A DNA stretch of 64,000 nucleotides. Source: Branchinecta lynchi (Eukaryota > Arthropoda > Branchiopoda > Anostraca > Branchinectidae). Below the pieces are notes generated by a model, which was not told where the DNA came from, did no database searches, and saw only the letters and a list, made by a program, of their open reading frames with translations. The stretch spans positions 21,450,628 through 21,514,627 of the forward strand of contig JAKZAP010000010.1 of the NCBI GenBank assembly GCA_023053575.1, written 5' to 3'. The position numbers and the translations under genes were made by a program. Below are positions 10,415 to 21,134 of this stretch, in pieces (position 1 is the first letter of the stretch; each line of letters opens with the position of its first letter).

Positions 10415-10732
10415 CGAAGAAGAATCACTTCTTTCGATTATAAATGAACGCATTCACGCATACGGTTCATCTAGAATCCTTCTACTGTATCCTCGAAGAT
10501 ACTGTATGTGATTGCTCGAGTTTTAGGGCGTTAAAGGTTATTAGTCGAGTATCCTTCAGAACCATGCAATCACCTGGGTGACGGTAGGCTGATACCTTGT
10601 GTTGGTTGGGTACTGTGAAATCTCATATTTTAGCCAATGATGACCTGGTCGTATATGTTGTACTTACATAAGAAGGTCCATCGGTCCAAAACCTCTTCCA
10701 GTTTTCGTGGTCAACCACGGATAAACTCGGAG
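10415..10732. other. Unassigned intronic sequence
   Basis: Nothing recognised. Confidence 0.35.
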
Positions 10733-11025
10733 TCAGAGGCGTTACTAGCCAAAGTGTTTGGGAAGGGGGGGGGGCGGAGGGATGGCAAGGTATTTACTGA
10801 CCGGCTGGTCATTCTTACCTACTATTTTTGCCGATAGAAACGGTTATTATTGAGAAAAAACGACAGTGTTGACGAAAAATGGGCTGATTTTAAGAAATAC
10901 TATCGTTTTTAAGAAAAAATCCACCATTTTTTACAAGAAACTGACTGTTTTTACAAGAAACCGACTCGTTTAAAAAAAATCGACTGTTTTTAAGAAAAAT
11001 CGTGGGCTTCGCGCCGAGTCGGCGG
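10733..11025 (+). mobile_element. Family G MITE, 3'-truncated
   Basis: Starts CAGAGGCGTTACTAGCC with a G-run and TTTACTGACCGGCTGG, runs through the repeated GAAAAA/CGACTGTTTT body, and stops after TTCGCGCCGAGTCGGC. The terminal G/C stem and the CGTGACGCC end are missing. Confidence 0.75.
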
Positions 11026-11402
11026 TGAAACTCTTCGCTACTCGCTCTGCTGCTAAAATTTCTGTCGTCAAAGTTAGTTCCGTAACGTAAACGATTGCTT
11101 ATTTAATTGTCGAACGTATAATGATCTTTTATTTCTTTTTTTTCGCGATATGTATTCAGTGTTTTTTATATTTATTACACTGTATTATTATTATTCTTTT
11201 TTCTTTGTATGACTGTGCCTAATTGTTCCCAGTGAAATAAAACATTGTCGAGACACAAAGGAATAAGACGCCTACGATCCCATGCAAAATGCACAGTCGC
11301 TGCCTTTTAATGCCAAAATGTGGTATATTTGGATTTGTGAGTCTTCTCTATAGATTGCCCACTATCGATTATAGTGTATAGTAAGTGCCCGGTCGGTGCC
11401 GA
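11026..11402. other. AT-rich intron, possible LINE tail
   Basis: Long T-rich stretch with TATTATTATTATTC and AGTGAAATAAAAC, resembling LINE 3' untranslated sequence, but no coding tail was found. Confidence 0.3.
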
Positions 11403-11704
11403 CAAGGGCGTCACGACTAGAGGGGGAGGGGAGGCCCCCCCCCCCCGAATGTTGTCAGCCAGTCGGCGCGAAGTGCCGCGATTTTTCGTAAAAACAGTCG
11501 TTTTTTTTTTTTAAACGGTCCGCTTCTTGTTAAAAATAGTATCGTTTTTCTTAAAAGTATTAGTTTTTCTTAAAATCAGCCGATTTTTTTTTTTCTCAAT
11601 TATAGTCGTTTTTATCTGCGAAAATAGTGGGTAAAAATTACCAACCAGTCGGTAAATACCTTGCCCCCTCCTCCCAAACATTTTGAGGGGGGGTGGGGCC
11701 TCTG
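11403..11704 (-). mobile_element. Family G MITE, complete
   Basis: Left end AAGGGCGTCACGACTAG with a G-run/C-run stem, GTCGGCGCGAAGTGCC, the CAGTCG/TTTTT body, ACCAGTCGGTAAATACC, a C-run, and the right end GGCCTCTG. Confidence 0.78.
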
Positions 11705-11789
11705 GGTAAGACCTACCGGCAACAGTTACCACATGTTAGAACATCGCAATGTCTTTTAAAGTTGAATCGCCTAATTTACGGCCGGAACC

Positions 11790-11905
11790 ACTTGTTTCAG
11801 CCAATGCCGATCGGTGCCGAGAAACACAGAGAAATATAATTTTGTATGCTTTTGTCAGGCGTCAGTTGACTCGTCGGTACATCAGGTGCTGGGGGAGTCT
11901 TCTGA
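11790..11905 (+). repeat. Single unit of repeat family C
   Basis: GAGAAACACAGAGAAATATA, TTTTGTATGCTTTTGTCAGG and GTTGACTCGTCGGTACATCA match the first unit of the array at 16.2 kb almost exactly. Confidence 0.7.
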
Positions 11906-12480
11906 GACTGTGGTCTGGTCATCGGAATTTAGTTTATGTTCCTAGGAAAACTTGCTCGTGCTTGGTTGTAGGAAGTTTGTGAGTAGTGATTATACCTTGT
12001 CTTCCCAGAAACACTTAGCTCATCTACGTGGAAAGATTCAGGAAGAAGTCTTTGCCAGGCTGAACTACTCGCTTCTCTGCTTCGTTGCCTAACGATCGAA
12101 CAGTCGTTTATCTTCTTCGATTCTCCGCGTTGTTTCTTCATCTGTGTTTGTTTTGGTCAATCAAGCATTCACTACCTTGCCTTTGTTAGGGTCGCTGAGG
12201 CGAAAAGGAGTGTGTGACAGATGCCATTCAGAGTTCCTGTCAGTCTTGTTGTGAATTTCCTCAAGCTTCTAGAAAACTTGGAACTCTCGAGAAGGATTTG
12301 TTGTGCAGTTATTTTTCTCGGGAATTGTAGCAAAACTTTTCGTCGCCTTGTACTTACGAACGTCGTTATTTTTCGTGCTCTGAAACTTGTGAACGTGACA
12401 AACTGGTATTTGAGAAGGTGTGCAAGGAAGGCACCTTGTCGCGACAAAAAGCAAAATAAAGAAAATTTGTCATGCAAAAT
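11906..12480. other. Unassigned intronic sequence
   Basis: Open frames on both strands (12221-12556, 12477-12172) overlap each other and show no family motif; no gene is called. Confidence 0.35.
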
Positions 12481-12852
12481 TTTAAAGGACCCCTCGCACT
12501 ATTTACTCTTCAACTTACAGTGTTTTAAAATATTTGGATACTTTAAAACTAGCTGAACTTTTAACAAATAACCCACGGTTTTGGCTGTAGTTTTAAGCCT
12601 TTTCCGGGGCCCGTTGACTTATAGCGAAAACAGAGAAACAATTTACATAACCGGTTTTTCTGATGGAAAAATTTCTCGCAGACAACCGTCGACAACGTGA
12701 TACACAACGTACGTTAGCAAAACACGGCAAGTGAGAAAATCAGTTTTGTTTTCTTAGAGGGGTTAGAATGTACTGGTCTCCGGGTTTAGAGATATATGGA
12801 GTGATATGGAAGTAGGCTGCGTTAGTATTATAGGTAGGACTGGTCCTTTAAA
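12481..12852 (+). mobile_element. MITE family T, copy 2
   Basis: 372 bp. Starts TTTAAAGGACCCCTCGCAC and ends GGACTGGTCCTTTAAA, giving 10-11 bp inverted termini (TTTAAAGGAC). No coding capacity. Most complete of the three copies in the window. Confidence 0.82.
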
Positions 12853-13450
12853 GCGGTCCACAAAAAACGGTATTTCTACCACATACACAATGCTAACCAT
12901 CCCTACTGTCACTATGAATGTTTAAAACCACTAAAACACCGTAAAACAGAGAGCAAATTAAAAAAAAACCGCCAAATTTCCTAGGTTTGAAATAACTCCG
13001 TCTGGACTAAATCTCAGCCGATTATCCCGGACAGCTGTTATGGCACGTAGGGAGCGAAGAGTCAAATTAATAATTTCTATCTAATGCTCCAACTGTTTAT
13101 TACAAATACAAATAAATTAAAAAACTAAGACCAGTGTGTAAGACCTCTGAAGCCATACAAAAATAATCAATTAGGTCTTATAATTCTTTGCTAATCAATC
13201 CTGGAAAATCTCGTCATCTAGAAAAGAAGACTTTCGGCGTGGGTTTTTTCTCGAGCAGAAACAGCAACCCGGCAATCGCGTTCAATTCAAAATAACCCTG
13301 TGGCATGCGATAACTAAGAAAAGGTTAAACGGAATGTTTGGATTAGGACTTAAGTTTCGCGTAGCGCAGGTGCTAATATCAGGATACTCCGTCTTCCGCC
13401 AGGAGTGTGATGCGTGATTAAATATGGGGCAAATCATTCGACGCCTCTCG
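12853..13450. other. Unassigned intronic sequence
   Basis: No recognised element. Confidence 0.35.
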
Positions 13451-13479
13451 TGCTTTCCCGTAGATTTCTCTAGGCACCC

Positions 13480-13622
13480 ATTTGAAGCTAGGTGGACTTT
13501 TGGCTTGCCTCACAGGGAAACGCCATAAACCGCTTGTCCCAAACCAAAAGGTAGGTGCCATCGAGACTCGAACCTGTGACTTTTCGCTTGGGAATTCAGC
13601 GCGCTAACCATTTTTTCAGGAC
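13480..13622 (-). mobile_element. tRNA-derived SINE, minus strand
   Basis: Read on the minus strand, ATGGTTAGCGCGCTGAATTC resembles a tRNA A-box region and CAGGTTCGAGTCTCG matches the B-box consensus GGTTCGANTCC. The tRNA-unrelated body that follows (CCTACCTTTTGGTTTGGGAC) matches the body after the tRNA-like head at 55.74-55.86 kb, so two copies of one SINE family are present. Confidence 0.65.
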
Positions 13623-13684
13623 GGACCGGACCATATCCAGCTTTTTGCTGTTAACAGTTATATAAATCTGCCGCATTTGCCAAG

Positions 13685-13812
13685 TATCTGGTTGGTGTTT
13701 TGCGACAGACGGTAAGAATTGTGCAAAAAGCAACGCAAACCTGTTGGTTTTGTCGTAGTGTCGGATGCGTTACATACTTACATTAACCGACAAAACGCGT
13801 GTACTTTTAGGT
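13685..13812 (+). mobile_element. Diverged fragment of the 15.5-kb MITE family
   Basis: GCGACAGACG, AATTGTGC, GTTTTGTCGTAGTGTCGGAT and CGACAAAACGCGTG follow the same order as GCGACATACGACAC, AATCGTGCGAC, TTTTGTCGCAGTGTCGGATG and CCGACATAACGC in copies at 3.7 and 15.6 kb. Confidence 0.55.
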
Positions 13813-13939
13813 AAGCTGACAAGGTAAGCTGAATTTAGGCTTTAGCTAGGCTTTAGGTAAGCTGGCAAAACAAAGGCAGATATGGATATGGAATTTGTAT
13901 CGTTTTTGCATCACAGCACGAAAGCCCCGGAAAGCAGTG

Positions 13940-13990
13940 GCACCATGGGAGGGGGGGGGGGCGAAGGTCAAGTTTGCCCCCCCCCCTTCT
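13940..13990. repeat. G-run / C-run stem
   Basis: A run of G, a short spacer (CGAAGGTCAAGTTTGC), then a run of C. This could fold into a stem and resembles the ends of G/C-run MITEs. Confidence 0.6.
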
Positions 13991-13999
13991 GGGTTTACT

Positions 14000-14870
14000 A
14001 CTAAGGATTGGACTCCAATTACTCTTTTTGCTATAATAATTCTCATTGCTTCGCATATTATTATTATTATTTTATTATCACTGCTTTATTTCAGTCCTGA
14101 AGACCATACCAAAAATAAAAAAAAATAAAATACACTGAAGCAGACAATAAACAGAAATACAAGAGAAATCTACCCCATGCAAGAGATGTACAGGAGGATA
14201 CCCTTCCATACGGGTAGCGCATAGCAAACGGGTAGGGCAGCAAAAGCTACCAAATCATTATCACAATCTTTTAATGGGTTAAACATATTGCCTTTTAAAA
14301 CTTAATTTGGCGCAAAAAATCGTACTCCGAAATCTCCCCCTCCCCATGTGGCAATTCTGCCAGAAAGGAATAGTACATCATGGTTGCAAAAACTGAACTG
14401 TCTCTAGTAATCCTTGGGCTGCTGTATTTACTTATATTTCTCAACTTGGATAATCTGTAGGCTAACCAAAATAGAGAAAGATTAATCTTTCTAATCTTAA
14501 ATTCAGTTCAGTAAGTTATATTGAACTGATCTTTCTGCCAGCAGGAACTAAGGTCTAAGGTAAGGTGGTTTTTTTTTTACTATTTCTTATGTATTTGTTT
14601 ATTATAATCAGAATCTTTTTTTCGGAGGGGGGGGGGGGTCTGTTCTAAGCGCTGAAGATGGAAATGCATAAGTTAAACTGCAAGTTTGGCCACCCTTTCG
14701 GGCGTGCTTTGCGCAAAGTCTTCGTTCCGTCTGTTCGTGCCGTTCAAGTGCCAAATAATCCTGACTCATTAACATTTGACTTGATGATTCGTAAAAACTT
14801 GGAGGAAATCGGCCAAATTGAAACATACACTTTCTTCAGCAGCCATAGCAGTGGTTTTTCCAGGAATGAA
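14000..14870. other. Unassigned intronic sequence
   Basis: Includes a poly-G run near 14628. A 72-codon plus-strand frame (14658-14876) has no recognised motif. Confidence 0.35.
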
Positions 14871-14879
14871 AAGTAGAAC

Positions 14880-14979
14880 AAGTGTTAAAGAGTCATGACC
14901 TGTTTGGTAACCCGAAACTTGGTAACTTCTGGGCCTCAACGTTGGTGTGAAGATCCTGTGGGTATAGGCTTGGCATTTT

Positions 14980-15010
<31 letters not shown>

Positions 15011-15222
15011 GAATTTTAATGTTTTAAAGTGTTTTTAAAGTTTTTGTCATTGTTTGTGGTGTTTAATCTGCCTTCGCCATTTTCATGCGTTGTTGTTTAT
15101 TTTAGTCGTTCCAATGTATTAGAGTTCGGTCTAATGTTTGTTTGATTTGTGTATTTATATAGTTATTTATCTTATTATCATCAATTTTGGTGGATCAATA
15201 AATCATCATCATCATCATCAGG
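14880..15222 (+). mobile_element. LINE-like 3' end with (ATC)n tail
   Basis: T-rich 3' untranslated sequence ending GATCAATAAATCATCATCAT, i.e. a trinucleotide tail typical of CR1/RTE-type LINEs. A poly-T run occupies about 14985-15010. No coding remnant was recognised upstream. Confidence 0.45.
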
Positions 15223-15514
15223 TCAAGTTCGTTGATGGGAATCGCATAATAGTCGTAGCCTATAATTAGGTGTGGGAGAGGAGATTATAGGGTTGAAAAT
15301 TATTTGTTCAAGAGATCCAGGGGTAAGGAGACATGCTGAACCCACATCTGAACTTTATTTTCCTCTATTTTCTTTAAAAATACGCTCATTGTATATTTCC
15401 TACAATTAAGTTCGACGTGTATAGAAAGTTAGTGAGAGTTACAGGAGTTAAACCATAAAGGAGTTAAATCAGAAGTATGCCAGCACCTGCAATGTCTGGT
15501 CACCACCCATCTAA

Positions 15515-16051
15515 CCCCTGGTTCATACTGCTGCAATTTCGCGCAAAATTTTGCGTTATGCGACATACGACACAAATCGTGCGACAAGCGACGCAGAAAT
15601 TTGCGTTTTGTCGCAGTGTCGGATGCGTTGAAAAATTTCTACTGATCCGACATAACTTATGTGACTTTTTGAGGGAAAGAAAAGAAATAACAAAGGTTAT
15701 TTAATTTTCAAGAATAAAAACTGTTCTACCTTGATCTGACTGTAATCCTAGGATGGCTGAATGCAAAATATATCCTGAATAAGCATGTGTTAACCTATTT
15801 TGAACAAGATGACATATGTGGTGTTAATGAAAATTTTCTAATGATGGGTGGTATTCAGATGAGTAATTTTCAGCATCTTCAGAGGTTGTTTCCCCAAGGG
15901 TTTCTTTGTCCTTTTGAAGATAATTTCGACGAAAATTTTCTTTTTCCATTTGCGTCTGCGTCGTAGTGGGAAGGTTCATGCGATTCTGTCGCACGTCGGA
16001 ACATCAATGAAAAAATCGTGTCGCATACGAAGCAGCAGTGAGAACCAAGGG
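15515..16051 (+). mobile_element. MITE, PIF/Harbinger-like, complete
   Basis: 537 bp flanked by the 3-bp direct repeat TAA (15512-15514 and 16052-16054). Left terminus CCCCTGGTTCATACTGCTGC; the complement of the right terminus is CCCTTGGTTCTCACTGCTGC, 17 of 20 identical. A 3-bp TWA target duplication is the hallmark of PIF/Harbinger. It is homologous over its length to 3649-4226. Confidence 0.82.
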
Positions 16052-16194
16052 TAAGTCGCGACTTCAGATCGGGACTCGGCCCAGTACGAGCGTGGTATCA
16101 TCTTGTGGTTCGGTTCGGCAGGGGTGTCATTAAGGGGGGGGGGACCCCTCCCCCCCAAAGGTCTTGAGAAAGTACTTTTGTCGGGTGAAGCCCG

Positions 16195-16860
16195 GCGAAA
16201 GTTCACTTGTCGGTGCGAAGCGCCGGCAAACACAGAGAAATATAATTTTGTATGCTTTTGTCAGGCGTCGGTTGACTCGTCGGCACATCGGGTTCTTTTT
16301 ATACGCAAGAAATGAAATCCTGCAAAACGCTGAAGAAATCGAATTCTGCATGCTGTTGTCGTCGAGGTTGTCGTGCCTTGGTATTGTCGTCTGCACATCG
16401 GCTTCTTTTCATACATAAGAGAATCCAGAAGAAATAATTTTGTTATGCTTTTGTCGGGCGTCGGTCGACTCGTCGGCACATAGGGTTTTACTTATACGAA
16501 GAAATCGAATTCTGCAAGCTTTGTCGGGCGCAGCCGGGGAGTTCAAGTCTCATCGGCGTTATTTTTATACGTAATAAATCAAGTCATGTACAGTCTTGTC
16601 TAGCGAAACACAGAAAAAATCAAATGCTCGATGGTTTTGTCAGGCGTCGGTATTCTTGTCGGCACATCAGGTTCTTTTTGCACGTACACAAATCAAAATC
16701 TAAGAATTTGTATAGGGCACATGCCGAAAGTTCAAGTCACATCGCTACTTCAGCTTCTATTTACACGTACAAAATAAAGTTCTTTACATGTCGGGCAGAA
16801 CACAGATGAAATCGAATTCTGAATGCTTTTGAAAATTCTGCAAACAAGTCCTTTCATCTT
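16195..16860 (+). repeat. Degenerate tandem array, repeat family C
   Basis: About six units near 100 bp. Each contains some form of TTTTGTCAGGCGTCGG, CGTCGGCACATCGGGTTC, TTTTTATACG and an AAGAAATC element. Units are well diverged. The array begins after a G-run/C-run stem (16134-16160). Related single or few-unit copies lie at 11.8 kb and 63.3 kb. Confidence 0.75.
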
Positions 16861-17019
16861 AATTTCCGTCTCGCTCGATTTTCTTGCTTGTCGGCTAAAC
16901 GAACGGAATCCCTTCAAGTGAACCGAAAGGCTTTGTCGGCAATTTTTTTTTTAGCCCGTCGGCTCACAAACTAGACCTCCTTCCTCCGAAGGTAAAAGGC
17001 TAATGAAAAGGCTCCTAGC

Positions 17020-17324
17020 CAGAGGCATCACTAGCCAAAATGTTTGGGGGCGGGGGGGTACAAGGGATTTACCGACTGGCTGGTAATTTTTAACGACTGT
17101 TTTTGAAGAAAAATCGACATTTTGAAAAAAAAAATCAACTGACTTTCAGAAAAACCAACTGTTTTGACGGAAAATGGACTGATTTTCGGAAAAAAATGAC
17201 TGTTCATGAAAAAACTCAACTATTTTTACGAAAAATCGCGGCTCTTCGCGCCGATTCGGTTATTTTCCACCAACTGGCCGAAAACATTGGTGGGGGGCGT
17301 CCCCCCCCAATCGTAACGCCCCTG
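17020..17324 (+). mobile_element. Family G MITE, complete
   Basis: Starts CAGAGGCATCACTAGCC with a G-run and TTTACCGACTGGCTGG; ends in a TGGGGGGCGTCCCCCCCC stem followed by CGTAACGCCCCTG. The two termini are inverted repeats (CAGRGGCGTYAC). Confidence 0.82.
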
Positions 17325-17805
17325 CTTCTAGCTTACCATATTCTTCTTTATAAATGAATGGAACTTCAAAGAGGAAAACTTTTATTTATTTTGGCTACTG
17401 TTGTTGTGTTGTTTCTTTCTTCTTCTTTTTTTCTATCATACTCCACTCTACCTAGACGGGGTATAAATAGATTTCAATTCAGTTCAATCATAGTCGGGGT
17501 TGACTTCCACTTTCGTCTCATGTGACTCTTACTGCAGACTCCGCGTCGTCTTGTCTCGATAGCCCTTGATCGATCCTCCCCCAACTTGATCTCCTTTCTC
17601 TTCTGGATTTGCCGCATTGGCTGTGAGAGGCATCTATAGTTTGTTGTTTCTTTGCCATCTATGAGCTTTCTTCGGAGGGCTAGTCCTACAGATGGCGTAC
17701 AAGAGAGTTTCTGTGTCGGATTTACCCAGCCATCTGCCCGAACTATCTTGGAAGAAGGAGCAGATGAGACAAAAGTCAGATGTCTCCGATGTGCGAATTC
17801 ACAAG
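17325..17805. other. Unassigned intronic sequence
   Basis: No exon recognised. AATTCAGTTCAAT at 17476-17488 may be a LINE tail fragment. Confidence 0.35.
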
Positions 17806-18170
17806 TTTAAAGGACCCCTCGCACTATTTACTCTTAACACACAATATCTTAAAATATTTGAATATTGTAAAACTAGGCTGTGATGACCCAAGATTTCAGC
17901 TGTTTTAAGACTTTTCTGAAACCCGCCGACTTATAGCGAAAACATGGAAAAACGTAACCGGTTTTTCTGATGGAAAAACTTCTCGCAGACAACCGTCGAC
18001 AGCGTGATACACATCGAAGGTAGCAAAACACGGCAAGTGAGAAAAACAACCTGGCTTTGTTAGAGGGGTTAGAATGTACCGTACGAAATTGGGGTCTCCG
18101 GCTTTAGAAATATGTGGAATGATTATGGAAGTCGGTTGCGTTAGTATTAAAGGTAACACAGGTCATTTAA
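17806..18170 (+). mobile_element. MITE family T, copy 3
   Basis: Starts TTTAAAGGACCCCTCGCAC and ends ACACAGGTCATTTAA. Interior AAAACCGGT..., CAGACAACCGTCGAC and AGAGGGGTTAGAATGTAC are shared with copies at 10.0 and 12.5 kb. Confidence 0.8.
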
Positions 18171-18192
18171 TCAAAACCTTGTCCAAAGCTTC

Positions 18193-18519
18193 GGTTGCGT
18201 TCTGTTATTATCCGTTACGAGTGTGTTGTTATTTTCGTTTTGACGTCTGGCTTGATCAGAAATGATTGTTTGTATTATCATTTTTGTTCCAGAAGAGTTA
18301 GGATGAATCGTTACAACTTACTGATGATGGTCGGGAGCATCATAGGTTATAGTAACTTCCCAGTCATCAACCATTCCCGTCAGAATGGTAACGTCTGCGT
18401 CTGACAGAGCTGTTATTATTTTCGTTCCAGAGGGGATAGTTACCACCAAAATAAATAGCTGGTTTCTCCTCCTATCATCACATCCATGATCGATGTAACA
18501 ACCTATTTGGAACGCAACC
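18193..18519. mobile_element. MITE family K (GGTTGCGTTC termini)
   Basis: Left end GGTTGCGTTCTG, right end GGAACGCAACC; the same termini bound 35311-35594. The interior differs, with partly inverted TATTATTTTCGTT/CCAG blocks. No coding capacity. Confidence 0.6.
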
Positions 18520-18822
18520 TTAGTCACGTTTTCAGCTTTTGCTATTCTCAAACTTTCTCTCTTTGGTATTGGCAAGGAAGATTTTAGGCATAAACCATTC
18601 GTATCCTAAGTAGGAACAGATTTCAAACAAGGAAGAAAATAAAAGCGATTTCAGCCGTTCGTAAGATCAACAGTTGCAAAGGTAATAGCTGAAACTCGAA
18701 AACTTTAGCGTTGTTAATTATTACCGGTGATTGATCCAAGACATTCGAGAATCCGGGAGACGCAGTATCATACTGGCAGAGAATTTGAAGAAATTGAGTA
18801 CATGTGCAATTGATTTGTTGTT

Positions 18823-19045
18823 TGTGATAATTTGATAGAAGAAATATTTACACGCATGACAAAAATAAGAGCAGTGTGTTTTGGGGATCCCAAAACGTAA
18901 GTGGAGGGATATACCAATTACTCCGTAAAAGTTGTTTTTCTGTTAGCATGTTTGTGATAATTTGATAGAAGAAACATTTTACACGCATGGCAAAACTAAC
19001 AGCAGTGTGTTTTGGGGATCCCAGAAAGTAAGTGGAGGGATAAAA
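18823..19045 (+). repeat. 127-bp tandem duplication at the left end of element A
   Basis: GTTTGTGATAATTTGATAGA through GTGTTTTGGGGATCCCA and AGTAAGTGGAGGGATA occurs twice about 127 bp apart (from about 18823 and 18950) with few differences. Confidence 0.75.
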
Positions 19046-19049
19046 TCTT

Positions 19050-19440
19050 ATGAGATAGTCGATGTAGGGATAAGGAGACATGCTGAAGCCGAATATGAAA
19101 ATTACTTTCTCGCCGGACAAGCAGTTGATCCGGAATCCGGCAAAAAACGAAAAATTTGTGAAAAATAAAAGTTTACTTTGTAGTAGATTAGAGGTTCAGT
19201 TAGGGGTAAGGAGACAGACTGAACGCGTATACGGAAATCATTGTTTCGCAGGACAAGCAGCTCACCCAAAGTCTGGCCCAAACCGGAATTTTTTTTTAAA
19301 GTAGAAGTTTTATTTGAACTTGATTAGATGTTCGATTCAGGGGTAAGAAGACATGTTGAATCCGTAGATGACAATCATTTTCTACTCGGGCATATAGTTA
19401 GCCCAGAATCCGGCTAAAACCGAAAAAATTGTTATTCGTC
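19050..19440 (+). repeat. Element A satellite units
   Basis: Three ~130-bp units with GGGATAAGGAGACATGCTGA, CTCGCCGGACAAGCAGTTG, GGAATCCGGC and AAAAGTTT, as in the 58-60 kb arrays. Confidence 0.75.
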
Positions 19441-19489
19441 GTCGAAGAACGTCTGTCGGTCGTCGAAAAGAACGTCTGTCCAACCCTTT

Positions 19490-20480
19490 CCACCACTAAA
19501 ACGTGTACGACAAGGATCTGTTCTAAGCCCGGTCATAATAATAATTAATTATTAAAGCCAACCAAGAGCCATACATCAGCATTCATTTTCGCACTTAACT
19601 AACAAAAATGACCTTCAATATTACATACAATAAGATTACTCCTTTTTACCCTTCTACTATTAACCAAATTACCTCCAAACTAAACTTCCAGTATACATTT
19701 AAAATATTCAACCGAATTACCTGCCGATTCGTCGACTCCATAATACCAGAAATAGTATGGGTACCCCACCAAAAAAATTATCTCGAATTTCCTTCACCCT
19801 CCGACAATCCGTCAGCAGATGGCATAAACTCTCTTCTACCTCACCGCAAAATCGGCAAGCACACTCGGCCAACGGCAAAGACCTATTCTTTTCAAAAACC
19901 CTATTCCTACTTCGTAATAGGAGATAGTTCGCCCAGAGTTGGAACCACATCTTTAATATTTCTGCGGGTAGACCTAGCTTAAAATAAAATTATAATCCAA
20001 GTAAATTCCGAGACTTCGGATAATTAGTGAGCGAATTTGACAGTGCAATATATTCTGTAACTAGGTCAATAAGAGGAACTATCATCCTGGATGGAACAGT
20101 TCTTACCTTCGTTTCTTACGCGGACGACCACCTTCTGATCAGCAGTAGGCTACCCTTGATGGCCTACCGAATAATCTAAAATTCGGTCTTCACGTGAGTA
20201 AAACTAAGTTTATCGTTTTTAATGAAGTTACGCAAGGGCAACGCGCACTATCAATCGGAAACCACTGTGTCCGCCAGACGGACTCGCTTAAGTACCTCGA
20301 GTTCGGAATAGTCGACAAATCAAATATTCGGTCTATGAGGACAACGCTAGTTTGAAATGTATGTAAAGCGATGAGCGGCGGTTACGGCCACTCGGTAAAA
20401 TGTAAGCGCAGTGTCAACCGTTTCGTTCTTGCCCGTCTGTTTAATGCAATAATTACACCTTACGTACTCTATGTTTTTCT
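19490..20480 (+). pseudogene. LINE reverse transcriptase fragment, split by a second LINE
   Basis: The plus strand carries two successive RT blocks. At 19498-19535 the frame reads RVRQGSVLSPV, the RT motif before the catalytic loop. At about 20080-20300 it reads VLTFVSYADDHLLIS (catalytic YADD box), then LHVSKTKFIVFN and, after TDS, LKYLEFGIVD (the family LKYLG motif). The intervening 19545-20038 is a different LINE on the opposite strand. Stops and shifts follow YADD, so it is dead. The motif spacing fits CR1/RTE-type RTs; the clade is uncertain. Confidence 0.75.
19545..20038 (-). mobile_element. Nested LINE 3' fragment with CCHC-type zinc knuckle
   Basis: The minus-strand frame 19950-19717 encodes CACRFCGEVEESLCHLLTDC, the C-x2-C...H-x4-C zinc-knuckle pattern found C-terminal to RT in I/Jockey/R1-type LINEs. 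It sits exactly between two RT motifs of the plus-strand element, and both junctions are rich in TAATTA, a possible short target duplication. Confidence 0.7.
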
Positions 20481-20629
20481 ACTTTTGGAATTTTAAAAAT
20501 AACAGACGAAATAAAAATACGCACCATGTACTACAAGTACGCAGAAGTTTTGCTTAGTGTCCCTCTCCGAAATTCAAACACGGAGTCATCAGCAAGCTAC
20601 AAAATAATAAACCCCACCGAAAAAATACA

Positions 20630-21012
20630 TAGAATTGAAACAAGTGCTTGAGCAAGTGCTTTGAATGCTTGCGCAAACCATACACTAATTCGATTCGTGG
20701 TATAGATTTTAGGGATCTAGCCCCCCCCCCCCCCACCCGGTACCCCACCCCCCCATATCCTTTACATTTAATACGAATCCAAAACATTTAACATTCACAA
20801 AACATTCGAACTTGACCTGTACGTTGACCCAAAGAATGATCGTGCAAAATTTTAACAAAATATGTCAACCCTTTCGAGATTTATCTTGCTAACAGACAGA
20901 GGGACGTTTTTTTTTTCCGGAACCCAGATTTTAGTATTATTTTTAGTGTGTGCATATATTTTCTTTAGTTTTTTTTTTTTTTTCTTTATGTACTCCGCTT
21001 TTCCTTTTTGTA
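20630..21012 (+). mobile_element. LINE 3' tail interrupted by an insertion with 9-bp target duplication
   Basis: GTGCTTGAGCAAGTGCTTTG, AATGCTTGCGCAAACCATA and GATTCGTGGTATAG match 47390-47465. The family tail (TGTACTCC..TTTTTCCTTTTTGTAAG) resumes at 20935. Between them, 20713-20925 is flanked by AGATTTTAG at 20704-20712 and 20926-20934. Confidence 0.7.
20713..20925 (-). mobile_element. Short element A derivative with AGATTTTAG duplications
   Basis: Contains a long C-run and CCCACCC stretch, then in minus orientation the element A leader (CGAACTTGACCTGTACGTTG, CCCAAAGAATGATC, CTTTCGAGATTTATCTTGCT, AACAGACAGAGGG). The exact 9-bp flanking repeats indicate transposition of this short form. Confidence 0.65.
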
Positions 21013-21134
21013 AGAAGTTGATTAGAGGACGGATATAGTGGTAGGGAGGCATGGTGATCCGTATATGCAGATTATTTTCACGCTGGACAAATAGTTCGTC
21101 CGGAATCCGGCCAAAACCTGACATTTTTTTCTTA

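Noticed and set aside
12172..12556. Overlapping open frames of ~100-111 codons on both strands
   Set aside because: They mirror each other on opposite strands, run into a MITE, and have no protein-family features.
14658..14876. 72-codon plus-strand frame upstream of a LINE-like tail
   Set aside because: Checked for the RT-polyprotein tail motif and did not find it; no other motif.
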